From: Bacteroidales bacterium
GTDB lineage: Bacteria > Bacteroidota > Bacteroidia > Bacteroidales > UBA3824
Assembly (NCBI GenBank): GCA_017530465.1
Contig: JAFXMJ010000050.1
Location: forward strand, 1 to 11,045
Reading direction: 5' to 3'
DNA: 11,045 nucleotides
Made by a program: the position numbers and the translations under genes. The notes under the pieces were generated by a model that was not told where the DNA came from, made no database searches, and was given only the letters and a program-made list of their open reading frames with translations. Positions 1 to 7,541 of this stretch are shown here, piece by piece (position 1 is the stretch's first letter; the number at the start of each line of letters is the position of its first letter).

Positions 1-72
1 GGCGTCCGTGATTAATCCGGTTTTGCGTGCCGCTTCCTTGGCGGCGGCGAGTTGCTGTTGTGTTTGTGTCAT
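1..72 (-). CDS. proA: Glutamate-5-semialdehyde (gamma-glutamyl phosphate) reductase, N-terminal fragment
   Basis: Only the first 24 codons are inside the window; the gene runs off the left edge. The ATG (complement of 70-72) opens MTQTQQQLAAAKEAARKTG, an Ala/Lys-rich amphipathic helix of the kind that starts ProA proteins. The start lies 10 bp beyond the proB stop, and proB-proA is the classic gene order. ProA reduces gamma-glutamyl phosphate to glutamate 5-semialdehyde with NADPH in the cytoplasm, the second step of proline synthesis. The catalytic part is not visible, so the name rests on the short N-terminus plus context. Any other gene following proB is possible but much less likely. Confidence 0.75.
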   Translation of the reverse strand, partial: MTQTQQQLAAAKEAARKTGLITDA

Positions 73-82
73 TGTTTTCTTT

Positions 83-1156
83 CTAATTGGGATATATGTA
101 TAGATAATCGTAATGGATTACGGGCTTGGAGTGTTTGGGAGAACCGAGTTTCAGGAGGCGGTCTTTGTCAATGGAGACGCGGCCTACTCCGATTGTTACG
201 CCGTCTTCATCTTTGATGAGGAGAAGGTCGTCTTTCTTAAACTCGCCTTCAATCTTCACAATGCCCGGATACAAAAGACTTGCAGCCTTTTTGTGGTCGC
301 GCAATGCGGCGGCGGCTCCTTGGTTGACAATCACTGTCGCCTTGGTAAAACCGTCGGAGTATGCAATCCACTTTTTGACGGCTGGGCTGCGGTCGCCCGC
401 CGTGAAATGGGTGCATACGAAATCCTTGTCGCCATTTGCAAGCCTCGTTATCACCTGCGGTCGTGTGCCATTGGCGATATACACATCGATGCCAGAATCG
501 GCGGTCTTGCGAGCGATGCGGCACTTGGTCAACATACCTCCACGTCCAAAATTAGACTTGGTGGTCTGTATGAACTGCGCGACATTGGTGCGAGGCGTTA
601 TCTCGCTTATCACATACGAATCGGGCGACTTGGGATCGCCATTGTAAATGCCGTCGATATTGCTGAGGATGAACAGTTTCTGGCAGTCCATCATTGATGC
701 AAGGAGTCCCGAAAGTTCGTCATTGTCGGTAAACATCAACGCCGTCACGGATACTGTGTCGTTTTCATTGACTACGGGAATCACACCGCTGTCCCAGAGC
801 GTTGAGATGCAGTTGCGCATATTGAGGTAATGCTCGCGGGTGCGGAAATCCTGCTTGGTGACGAGGATTTGACCTATATTGATGCCGTATTGGTCAAAGA
901 GTTTCTTGTAAGTGTCGATAAGTTTCACCTGACCGATGCTTGAGAGCAACTGACGCTGCGATACGGGGTCGAGACCCTGGTAATCTTTAGCCATACTGCG
1001 CCCTGCCGCCACCGCGCCAGATGTTACAAGTATTACCTTGTGACCTTGCGCGTGGAGGTCGGCTATTTCATTTACAAGGCTTCCCATGCGCTCCACGTGG
1101 AGCATACCGTCAGCCTGTGTCAATACGTTGGAACCTATCTTGATGGTTATTGTCAT
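83..1156 (-). CDS. proB: Glutamate 5-kinase with C-terminal PUA domain
   Basis: ProB phosphorylates L-glutamate to gamma-glutamyl phosphate with ATP, the committed and usually proline-inhibited first step of proline synthesis in the cytoplasm. At 357 aa it is close to the usual length of about 367. Residues 1-255 form the amino-acid kinase fold: KIGSNVL (6-12), VTSGAVAAG (44-52), NENDTV (130-135, glutamate site), FTDNDELSG (142-150), SNIDGIY (165-171) and the loop NFGRGGMLTK (202-211). The loop has GRGGM where the Escherichia coli enzyme has GTGGM. Residues about 265-355 match a PUA domain. The ATG lies 19 bp after the TM2-protein stop, with no Shine-Dalgarno site. Gaps of only 19 bp upstream and 10 bp downstream suggest co-transcription with the TM2 gene and proA. 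Confidence 0.95.
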   Translation of the reverse strand: MTITIKIGSNVLTQADGMLHVERMGSLVNEIADLHAQGHKVILVTSGAVAAGRSMAKDYQGLDPVSQRQLLSSIGQVKLIDTYKKLFDQYGINIGQILVTKQDFRTREHYLNMRNCISTLWDSGVIPVVNENDTVSVTALMFTDNDELSGLLASMMDCQKLFILSNIDGIYNGDPKSPDSYVISEITPRTNVAQFIQTTKSNFGRGGMLTKCRIARKTADSGIDVYIANGTRPQVITRLANGDKDFVCTHFTAGDRSPAVKKWIAYSDGFTKATVIVNQGAAAALRDHKKAASLLYPGIVKIEGEFKKDDLLLIKDEDGVTIGVGRVSIDKDRLLKLGSPKHSKPVIHYDYLYIYPN

Positions 1157-1175
1157 GGTTGGTTTTTAGGATGTA

Positions 1176-2177
1176 TTAACTGCGTTTAAGCTTGTTGCCG
1201 TTGCCGTCGGTGTATCCGTCAACGAGAATCAAAATTAAATCAATCAAATACCAGACGCCACATCCACCGCCAGAAATCAACTGGAGGATGCCCGCCACAT
1301 AGTTTTTGGTGTAGAAGCGGTGTACGCCAAGTCCGCCAAGGAAGAAGCACAGCAACAATGTGACGAGCCAGTCGTGGGTCTCAGTATTGCCGTACATATT
1401 GCCATTGCCGTAGTAATGCCCGTTGTTTTGATTGCCGTACTGACCATTTTGCGGTGTGTAAGGCATACGCGGCTGCTGTGGAGCATACTGCTGACGGTTT
1501 TGCTGTCCAACGTTTTGACGGGAGGCAGGCGGCTGCGACGGGATGTAGCCAATATTGGGTCTTAACGTGAGCGGCGTCGAGCATACTGAGCAAACTGTGT
1601 CTGCCGACGTAGTGCCAGAACCGCACTTATGGCAATAGTTGCCACCGCTTGCAGCGTCACAGAATGGGCACTTCTGCGCCTCGGCGGGGATTACAAGACC
1701 ACAATTGCGGCAATAACGCTGATCCGCCGACAAAAACTTCGGGCCAACCTTGGTCTCGATGTGCGGCTGTTGCGGCTGAGGCTGTGGCTGCTGTTGTGGC
1801 TGAGGCTGTGATTGCGGCTGTGATTGCGGCTGAGGCTGCGGTTGTGACTGCGGTTGTGACTGCTCATTAATATCTATAATGGGTGGCATCACCGGCTGTT
1901 CTTGTACCTGTGGCTGTGGCTGAGGTTGCGACGGCTGGGGTGCTTCGGGCTGAGGCTGCGATGCATCCATATTCGATACCTGAGTCGCCGACATTCTCAT
2001 GGAGAGCTTGGCGGGAGCTACGAGCGATGTCTTGCACTGCACGCACTCCACGTCGCCGGGGATGCAAAAATGTCCGCATTTGGGGCAGTAGTTGCTGCCA
2101 TCGGCAGGGTTGAATCCGCATGACGAGCAGCTCGAGGAGTCGTCCGCCACAATGTTTCCACAGTTTTTACAATACAT
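1176..2177 (-). CDS. Four-zinc-ribbon, Gln/Pro-rich, TM2-domain membrane protein
   Basis: A 333-aa protein of unknown function. Residues 3-48 hold eight cysteines as four CxxC pairs (C3/C6, C17/C20, C31/C34, C45/C48), forming two zinc ribbons. Residues 156-199 repeat the layout (C156/C159, C170/C173, C182/C185, C196/C199). The pairs are spaced by 10 residues, or 8 in one case. A Gln/Pro-rich linker (about 74-138) separates the halves. A second Gln/Asn/Gly/Tyr-rich linker (about 205-265) leads to a TM2 domain at 266-328, with the family motif GGLGVHRFY, two hydrophobic helices (about 270-287 and 295-318) and an LIDLILILVDG-type end. TM2 hairpins probably leave both ends in the cytoplasm, so the ribbons would be cytoplasmic (inference). 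It lies 33 bp after the 808-aa receptor and 19 bp before proB. It may be a scaffold or envelope-associated adaptor; no enzymatic motif is seen. Confidence 0.85.
   Translation of the reverse strand: MYCKNCGNIVADDSSSCSSCGFNPADGSNYCPKCGHFCIPGDVECVQCKTSLVAPAKLSMRMSATQVSNMDASQPQPEAPQPSQPQPQPQVQEQPVMPPIIDINEQSQPQSQPQPQPQSQPQSQPQPQQQPQPQPQQPHIETKVGPKFLSADQRYCRNCGLVIPAEAQKCPFCDAASGGNYCHKCGSGTTSADTVCSVCSTPLTLRPNIGYIPSQPPASRQNVGQQNRQQYAPQQPRMPYTPQNGQYGNQNNGHYYGNGNMYGNTETHDWLVTLLLCFFLGGLGVHRFYTKNYVAGILQLISGGGCGVWYLIDLILILVDGYTDGNGNKLKRS
1764..1958 (-). repeat. Degenerate Gln/Pro codon repeat in the TM2-protein gene
   Basis: This stretch encodes residues 74-138 and alternates Gln with Pro and occasional Ser. 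The densest block encodes residues 106-138 (1764-1862). On the plus strand it reads as imperfect six-base units of the GGCTGN/GGTTGN type. Gln is written as both CAG and CAA and Pro codons vary, so the DNA repeat is degenerate. It should be less slippage-prone than a perfect microsatellite, but copy number may still differ between strains. Confidence 0.8.
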
Positions 2178-2210
2178 AGTAGAAATACTTTTTTATGGTT
2201 GTTGATGTGT

Positions 2211-4637
2211 TTATTCGTTCTTTTTCTCATTGCGGAGGCTTGCCATCTCCACACGCATCTTGTGCAGGCGTTTTTCACAATCCTTGATGTTGTCCTGCAA
2301 TTGAGCCTGTACCTTCTTGTATTCGGTGATGTCCATTGCGAGGTAGAGGATTTTTACAATCTCGCCATTATTGTCAAAATACGGCGTGTAAGTTGCCCAA
2401 AGCCACTTTTGCTCGCCGTTTTTGGTGGTACGCAATGTCTCCTTCTCGTAATATTTGCCGTCGGCAACGGTGGAGAGCATCAAGTCGAGTTCCTTCTGCG
2501 CCTGAGGGTTGATGTCCTTGATATTGACGCCCTGCAATTCGGCACGGTCAAATAGCATTGTCTTCAAGAATCTCTCGTTGGCGTCGAGCAGCACGCCCGC
2601 AGTAGTAAATTCGAGCGTAAGCATCGTATTGTTCACAGCACCGATAAGACCTTTCATCTCAAGCTCGCGCTGCAAAGAGCGGTTTTGCTCTTCCTTGAGC
2701 TTCTCGATGTTTTCGGTCATCTGCTTTTCGTTTTGTGCGAGAGTGTCCGCCTGCGAGCGGAATTGTTTCATCAGTTGCTCCGTCTGCTCGTTGATTCTTA
2801 CAGTGACGAGCGAACTTGCAATTGTGGGCGATATTACTTGCAGCAATTCCTTCTCGTGCGGCTGCAATTCGTTGATGAAAGCTATCTCGATGATTGCAAT
2901 CAACTCATTGTCATAGAGCATTGGCAGTATGGCGAGAGTGCGCGGCTTCGATTTGCCAAGTCCCGAGAAAACATTGATGTAGTCGTCGGGGAGCTTATTG
3001 AGGAAGATGGGCATCTTTTCCACGGCGCACGTGCCGACGAGTCCCACACCTTTTTGTATCTTGATGCGCACAGCCTTTTTCTGGTTCATCGATACGGCGG
3101 CATTGAGAGTCAGATACTCGCCGTCGTCCTCCTTGGAATATACATAAAGTCCACCCAAAACCGCCTTGGTATATCTTACGAGGGTCATCAAGATGTTTTC
3201 GGAGAGGACGTCCACCTTGTTGGAGCCAATACGCATAGCCTCGTTGATGGCTGCAATACCTTGCGAAATCCAGTTGGCGGTCTCCTCCTTGGTCTTGCGC
3301 TCGTTTTCCGACTGTGCAATCTTGCGGAGGGTGTCGAGCATGTTGTTGTACGACTGCTGAAACTTATTGGTCTGCGGCAGAGTGTCGAGCATGTCGTCGT
3401 AGCGATACGACTCAATCTCGCGGTTGAGGTCGCGGATTTTCACAAAAGTCTTGTGGTATTTTTGCAGGATGCCGTCAAGTTTCATAAGCTCAGGCACATA
3501 CAGGCGGCTCGTCATCTGGTAATCCTTGTCAACGTCAGCCATCTCGTCGCCCTTTTCGGTGAGTGCCGATACTTGCGAACGGTAGTACCACCTGAAGAGC
3601 ATTATCATTAGCATTAATAATAGATAAGAGACAAAACCAAGCAGCAGCGACATCCACAGGAACGCATTGCCCTCCTTATTGAGCACGCTCTCGTCGCAAA
3701 TCATGCAGACATTGAAATGGGCGTTTACTTCGTCGAGGTTGCAGGTGCGAGTCAGGATGTACGACTTGCCTTCAAACTGCTCTATCTCCTCGCCGCGCCT
3801 AAACTTGATGTAATAGTAATCCGGCGCGCCATCGAGCACAGCTTCAAGTCCACGACCGATGAGAAGGTTTTTGTCGGGCGACACAGCCACCCTGCCATTT
3901 GCAGAGAATACCACGAGCTGGCAACCTTCGGGCTTATTGACAAGTCCAAGACGCTGATTGAGATTGTTGATGACGAAATCCGCACCTATCACACCGAGGA
4001 GCTTGGTACCGAAATGCATGGGGAACACCACAGGCATTACAAGCAGGTTTTTAGCACTCTCGCGGAGTATGCGCGGCTCCTGGATGAAGACATTTTTCTT
4101 AGACTTAATGTAATAATACGAATTGACATCAAGATTGTCGTTGTAATTGCGGATGATGTCGCGCTCCACAACGCCGTCGGCGCGTTTGGTGAATTTTGGG
4201 ATGAACCTGCCGGTGCTGTCGTGAAACTCGGTGTGGGCGTACTCGGCGTCCTTGCCATCGAAAACATTGGGCTCCCATACCATATAGAGCGACTTCATAT
4301 CAGCCTCGGCGGATATGGTCTCCTGAAGCAGCACCGCCGCCTGTCCACGGTCGATGCCAAACTCGAGCTCTGGATTGCCAATCTGCACAAACCATTGCGA
4401 CAACTGCCGCAGCGTGCCTATCTCCGACATTACAGACTCCGCGAGCGCGCTTGAGACATTGGAGGTGCTCTCCTGCATCTTTTCCTTAAAACCGGCAATC
4501 TTGCCCGACCGCCCCACAAGACCTATAATGAGGGCGATGAGCATCACAACGACAAACCCGACCGCCGCATAGACCAAGTAGAAGTCGTATGAGCGTCCAA
4601 GCAATGTCCTGAGCCGTTTTTTTATGTTTGCTGCCAT
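2211..4637 (-). CDS. Transmembrane receptor: dCache, GAF, PAS, with no output domain
   Basis: An 808-aa membrane receptor. A first membrane helix (about 20-42) is followed by a periplasmic region (43-325) resembling a double Cache (dCache_1) domain; one conserved stretch is GVIGADFVINN at 215-225. The second helix is at about 326-348. Then come helical linker sequence (350-460), a GAF domain (about 465-612) with SGLG at 558-561 and a Pro at 572, a coiled coil (about 615-662), one PAS/PAC domain (about 664-775, ending MDITEYKK) and a terminal charged coiled coil (776-808). No histidine kinase, GGDEF, EAL, PP2C, MCP-signalling or DNA-binding domain follows. Such proteins sense small periplasmic molecules and pass conformational change inward; ligand and partner are unknown. 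The start lies 20 bp after the stop of the homologous 928-aa receptor, indicating an operon. The architecture is secure, the role is not. Confidence 0.88.
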   Translation of the reverse strand: MAANIKKRLRTLLGRSYDFYLVYAAVGFVVVMLIALIIGLVGRSGKIAGFKEKMQESTSNVSSALAESVMSEIGTLRQLSQWFVQIGNPELEFGIDRGQAAVLLQETISAEADMKSLYMVWEPNVFDGKDAEYAHTEFHDSTGRFIPKFTKRADGVVERDIIRNYNDNLDVNSYYYIKSKKNVFIQEPRILRESAKNLLVMPVVFPMHFGTKLLGVIGADFVINNLNQRLGLVNKPEGCQLVVFSANGRVAVSPDKNLLIGRGLEAVLDGAPDYYYIKFRRGEEIEQFEGKSYILTRTCNLDEVNAHFNVCMICDESVLNKEGNAFLWMSLLLGFVSYLLLMLMIMLFRWYYRSQVSALTEKGDEMADVDKDYQMTSRLYVPELMKLDGILQKYHKTFVKIRDLNREIESYRYDDMLDTLPQTNKFQQSYNNMLDTLRKIAQSENERKTKEETANWISQGIAAINEAMRIGSNKVDVLSENILMTLVRYTKAVLGGLYVYSKEDDGEYLTLNAAVSMNQKKAVRIKIQKGVGLVGTCAVEKMPIFLNKLPDDYINVFSGLGKSKPRTLAILPMLYDNELIAIIEIAFINELQPHEKELLQVISPTIASSLVTVRINEQTEQLMKQFRSQADTLAQNEKQMTENIEKLKEEQNRSLQRELEMKGLIGAVNNTMLTLEFTTAGVLLDANERFLKTMLFDRAELQGVNIKDINPQAQKELDLMLSTVADGKYYEKETLRTTKNGEQKWLWATYTPYFDNNGEIVKILYLAMDITEYKKVQAQLQDNIKDCEKRLHKMRVEMASLRNEKKNE

Positions 4638-4657
4638 AGTATAAAAATCACTTCTTA

Positions 4658-7444
4658 TTATGCACTGATAACAGTGGCGAGTAATAAAATCTTCTCCACG
4701 TCGCCCTTCGTGTTCTGCATCGGGAACAGGTTGGCGGTGATGATAATGGACTGCGACGCCGATGTGCGCAATTTGAAGTCCTCATGCTGCTCCTTGCCGG
4801 TGCAGAGTATAGTGAGCGATGTGGAAAAAGGCGTAACGTATTCAGGCGCAAGAAACTCCGTGAAGTCCTTGTTGATGACGTCGGCATCCTGCAGATTCAT
4901 CAACGAGTAGAAGAACATATTGGACGAGAGGATGATGCCCCTGCGGCTGAGTTCGAGCTTGATAACGAACGAATCCATTGCCTTGGTGAGGGTCTTCATC
5001 TCCATCTCGCGTTCCTCGATGTATTTCTGTTTTTCGGCGAGTTCTCGCTCCTTTTCGTTCTGCTTGTCCATCTGACGATTGATTTCGCGCTCCTGAAGGC
5101 GGAGCTGACGTTCCATCACCTTGGTATCGGAGATGTCCATACCGATATTGATGATTTTGAGCACGTTGCCCTTGTCGTCAGTGATTGGAGAGAAGGTCTC
5201 CGACATCCAGATGGTCTTTTGCTTAGTGTTGATGGACTCCACCAAGCTTCGCGACTGACCGTGGCGCAGGTCTTCCCAAAACTTTCGGTAATTCTTGTCA
5301 TTGGGCTTGAAAGACGAAATGTCGGCGTGGTTGCGTCCCACGAGGTCGTCCTCCGACACCTGCAAGAGGTCCAACATACGCGAATTGACGTGGAGTATTG
5401 TGCCGTCTTTGTCGTATTGCGTGACGAGCGATGTGGAATCCACGGCACGGAACAGACCGCGCATCTCGGAGTCCTTGCTCTCCGCCTCGTCTTTGAGACG
5501 ACGCATTTCCTGAAGGTTGCGGCGCATCTCCACCTCCTGGATTTTCATAAGTTTAGATTGCTCCTGACTTCTCTGCAAAAGGGTTTCGGTTCTTTCGCTG
5601 ATTTTCAAGCCGGAGATTGCCGAAGCGATACTTTCGGCAATGCGGGAGAGGAATGTCACCTGGTATTCCTCAAACACCTTGAACGAAGCAAGCTCCAGCA
5701 TACCGCTGTTTTTCTGGTTGAAGATGAGCGGCACGATGATGAGGTTGTTGGGCTGAGCGTCGCCAAGTCCACTAACAATCTTGATGTATCCCGGCGGCAG
5801 GTCGGTGAGGTTGATGACGCGGTTTTCGTGGTAGGCGCGTCCCAGCAGACCGTCGTCCACAGAAAACGTCTGCTCGATGAGCTTCTGTTTTTCGTAGGCG
5901 TAGCATGCCGAAAGCTCGAGCTTGATATTGTCGGGGTCTTCCTCGTTGGTGAAATATATTGCGCCCTGTATTGCGCCCACGTATTTGACAAGATTGCTTA
6001 TAATATTGTAAGCCAAGACCTTGCGCTCCTGTCCGTGGAAACGCAAAATCTCGATAAACTTGGTGATACCCTTGTTGATCCAGTCGCTGTGCTCTATCTC
6101 CACCTTGCGGCTCTGGTCGTTGGTCTCCTTGTCGGCGAGTTTTTCTTGGAGTTTCAATAGCAGGTCGCCCTCGAAATCCTTGCCACGCTCTATAGACACA
6201 TTGGCGTCAAAACCCTCACTGATAAGTTTTTCGAGGCAGTCGATACGGTTGTGCTGATTGTCGATGATTTCATTGATTACATGCTCCATATCCACAAGCT
6301 CCTGCGGTTCAAACTTGGATACCAACCTCGACGAATTTTTCTTGGGCACTTTGCCCTCCGCCACCTGATAGATGAAGTAGCGCACCTTGTTGAACAATTT
6401 TGCCGAAAACCAGTTGGACAGCAGCACGATGGAAGTAGCCAACGCCCCAAAAAGCACGAATATAGTGATTATCACCGCCTTGCGCATTGCAGACAGTCCC
6501 ATCGCGTCTTCGGGACAGCACGCACCTATATACACATCAAACTCCTTGATGTAAGCCGCCTTCTGACAGACCTTGAAATCCTTCTCAGGCATCTTATAGA
6601 CTGTAGTCTCAATGTCGGAGCCTACGCCCTTGAGCTTATTGAGCATACGCTCAGAACTGAGGCTCTCGGAATTGGCAAAATCGGGATGCACATACACACC
6701 AGCCGACTTGCTCATCATAAAGAGGTAGCCCGATTCATTGACCACACGGCTCTTGACATAACTCTCTATATCCTTCGATATCCCAAAACTTTTCATACAG
6801 GAAATCATGCCGCTGATTTTTGTATTGAGGAACAACGGGAAAAACGCCGCCACATACTGCTTCTTGAATATGGTGATATTGCCGCTGTAAATCTCACCAT
6901 TCTCGATGGTAGGCACAATGGCGGAAGTATTGGGAATGAACACGTTGGAGAGCAACTGGCGGTCGCTATGGTCAAAATTGGAGGTCATAATGAGGTATCC
7001 CTCGGGAATCTTCTGGTATATCGCCGACTGTGCGCCAGTGAGGCTGTACACATTCTCGATGAGCGAATTGAGCGACGACAAGTCCTTGCCCCTTACCGTC
7101 CACCTCGGGATGCGCTCGTAAGAAGTCTCGCCGGTCTCGAAGTTGGTGGTCTGGCGGCCAATGGAATCATCTTCCTGCGTAATCTGCCCGCTCTGCCGCA
7201 TAAAATGCACAAAGAGCCTGAGGGACTCCGACACGCTCTCGCTGTTGATGTTGTTTTCGGTCTCAAGCCTATATCTGAGGTCGTTGATAGCATCGTCCAT
7301 CTGCTGGTAGTTTTTTTGGCGTATGTCGCGATCCTGCGAGTGGATTGCGAGCACGCAGAGCACACCAAACAATATGGTGAAGAATACCACCACCAGTATG
7401 TTCACCATCAGATATATCCTGCTATTTGTCTTCTTGGATTTCAT
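4658..7444 (-). CDS. Transmembrane receptor: Cache_3-Cache_2-like, GAF, PAS, PAS, with no output domain
   Basis: A 928-aa membrane receptor and apparently the first gene of the minus-strand cluster. The first membrane helix is at about 11-35. The periplasmic region (36-318) looks like a Cache_3-Cache_2 type: YLIMTSNF near 150-157, then IYSGNITIFKKQYVAAFFPL at 185-204 and ESGYLFMMSKSAGVYVHPDF at 237-256. The second helix is at about 321-344, followed by a possible degenerate HAMP-like linker (346-398). A GAF domain (about 465-612) has SGLG at 558-561. Next are a coiled coil (615-660), PAS 1 (about 665-775), a strongly charged coiled coil (776-820) and PAS 2 (about 823-928), which stops at its last predicted strand. 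No catalytic or DNA-binding output is seen. The cytoplasmic half is clearly homologous to that of the neighbouring 808-aa receptor. The gap to the 808-aa gene is 20 bp; a 93-bp gap upstream separates it from ispE. Confidence 0.88.
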   Translation of the reverse strand: MKSKKTNSRIYLMVNILVVVFFTILFGVLCVLAIHSQDRDIRQKNYQQMDDAINDLRYRLETENNINSESVSESLRLFVHFMRQSGQITQEDDSIGRQTTNFETGETSYERIPRWTVRGKDLSSLNSLIENVYSLTGAQSAIYQKIPEGYLIMTSNFDHSDRQLLSNVFIPNTSAIVPTIENGEIYSGNITIFKKQYVAAFFPLFLNTKISGMISCMKSFGISKDIESYVKSRVVNESGYLFMMSKSAGVYVHPDFANSESLSSERMLNKLKGVGSDIETTVYKMPEKDFKVCQKAAYIKEFDVYIGACCPEDAMGLSAMRKAVIITIFVLFGALATSIVLLSNWFSAKLFNKVRYFIYQVAEGKVPKKNSSRLVSKFEPQELVDMEHVINEIIDNQHNRIDCLEKLISEGFDANVSIERGKDFEGDLLLKLQEKLADKETNDQSRKVEIEHSDWINKGITKFIEILRFHGQERKVLAYNIISNLVKYVGAIQGAIYFTNEEDPDNIKLELSACYAYEKQKLIEQTFSVDDGLLGRAYHENRVINLTDLPPGYIKIVSGLGDAQPNNLIIVPLIFNQKNSGMLELASFKVFEEYQVTFLSRIAESIASAISGLKISERTETLLQRSQEQSKLMKIQEVEMRRNLQEMRRLKDEAESKDSEMRGLFRAVDSTSLVTQYDKDGTILHVNSRMLDLLQVSEDDLVGRNHADISSFKPNDKNYRKFWEDLRHGQSRSLVESINTKQKTIWMSETFSPITDDKGNVLKIINIGMDISDTKVMERQLRLQEREINRQMDKQNEKERELAEKQKYIEEREMEMKTLTKAMDSFVIKLELSRRGIILSSNMFFYSLMNLQDADVINKDFTEFLAPEYVTPFSTSLTILCTGKEQHEDFKLRTSASQSIIITANLFPMQNTKGDVEKILLLATVISA

Positions 7445-7445
7445 C

Positions 7446-7459
7446 TATATTGCAATATA
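7446..7459. promoter_or_regulatory. Perfect 14-bp palindrome directly before the receptor start codon
   Basis: The sequence tatattgcaatata is a perfect inverted repeat with no spacer. It ends one base before the ATG of the 928-aa receptor (complement of 7442-7444), where a ribosome would bind. It could be a repressor site or a small hairpin affecting initiation. A palindrome of this length in such AT-rich DNA could also be chance. Confidence 0.3.
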
Positions 7460-7473
7460 TAATCAATTCAGCC

Positions 7474-7486
7474 TACTAAATTAGTA
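7474..7486. promoter_or_regulatory. Perfect 13-bp palindrome, possible operator
   Basis: The sequence tactaaattagta has 6-bp arms around a single central base, about 30 bp upstream of the 928-aa receptor start. The position suits an operator, but there is no matching regulator gene in the window, and AT-rich palindromes arise easily by chance. Confidence 0.25.
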
Positions 7487-7508
7487 ATTATTGGGCAAAT
7501 TCAGTTCC

Positions 7509-7541
7509 AAAAAGCCTAATTTTTTATTTTTTTTTAATTAG
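7509..7541 (-). terminator. Weak terminator-like hairpin after ispE
   Basis: On the minus strand, CTAATT (complement of 7536-7541, overlapping the ispE stop codon) can pair with AATTAG (complement of 7516-7521) across a 14-base A-rich loop. GC and a run of five T (7509-7513) follow. The stem is short and AT-rich, so termination would be weak at best. Confidence 0.3.

Larger units (their letters stand above)
7445..7537. other. AT-rich gap between ispE and the receptor operon
   Basis: This 93-bp region should contain any promoter for the receptor/TM2/proBA cluster. TTTG occurs twice on the minus strand (7511-7508 and 7499-7496), but neither is followed at 19-21 bp by a good TAnnTTTG, so I do not call a promoter. 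The region holds two perfect palindromes and a terminator-like hairpin, listed separately. Read-through from ispE remains possible. Confidence 0.6.

Noticed and set aside
113..697. Plus-strand open frame of 194 aa opposite proB
   Set aside because: It is antisense to well-conserved ProB motifs in the exactly paired register, so it is a shadow frame.
1764..1958. Short repeated units suggestive of a CRISPR array or minisatellite element
   Set aside because: The units are in frame and encode a Gln/Pro-rich linker; there are no uniform repeats with unique spacers.
2685..4454. Plus-strand open frames of 308 aa (from 2685) and 245 aa (from 3717) opposite the 808-aa receptor gene
   Set aside because: They are in the same exactly paired antisense register, have His/Leu/Val-rich translations without motifs, and have no promoter or proper gene spacing.
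4784..7462. Long plus-strand open frames (458 aa from 4784 and 403 aa from 6251) opposite the 928-aa receptor gene
   Set aside because: They lie in the antisense register whose codons pair exactly with the sense codons. They stay open because the receptor gene seldom uses TTA, CTA or TCA. Their translations show no domain signature, while the minus-strand product has full Cache, GAF and PAS features.
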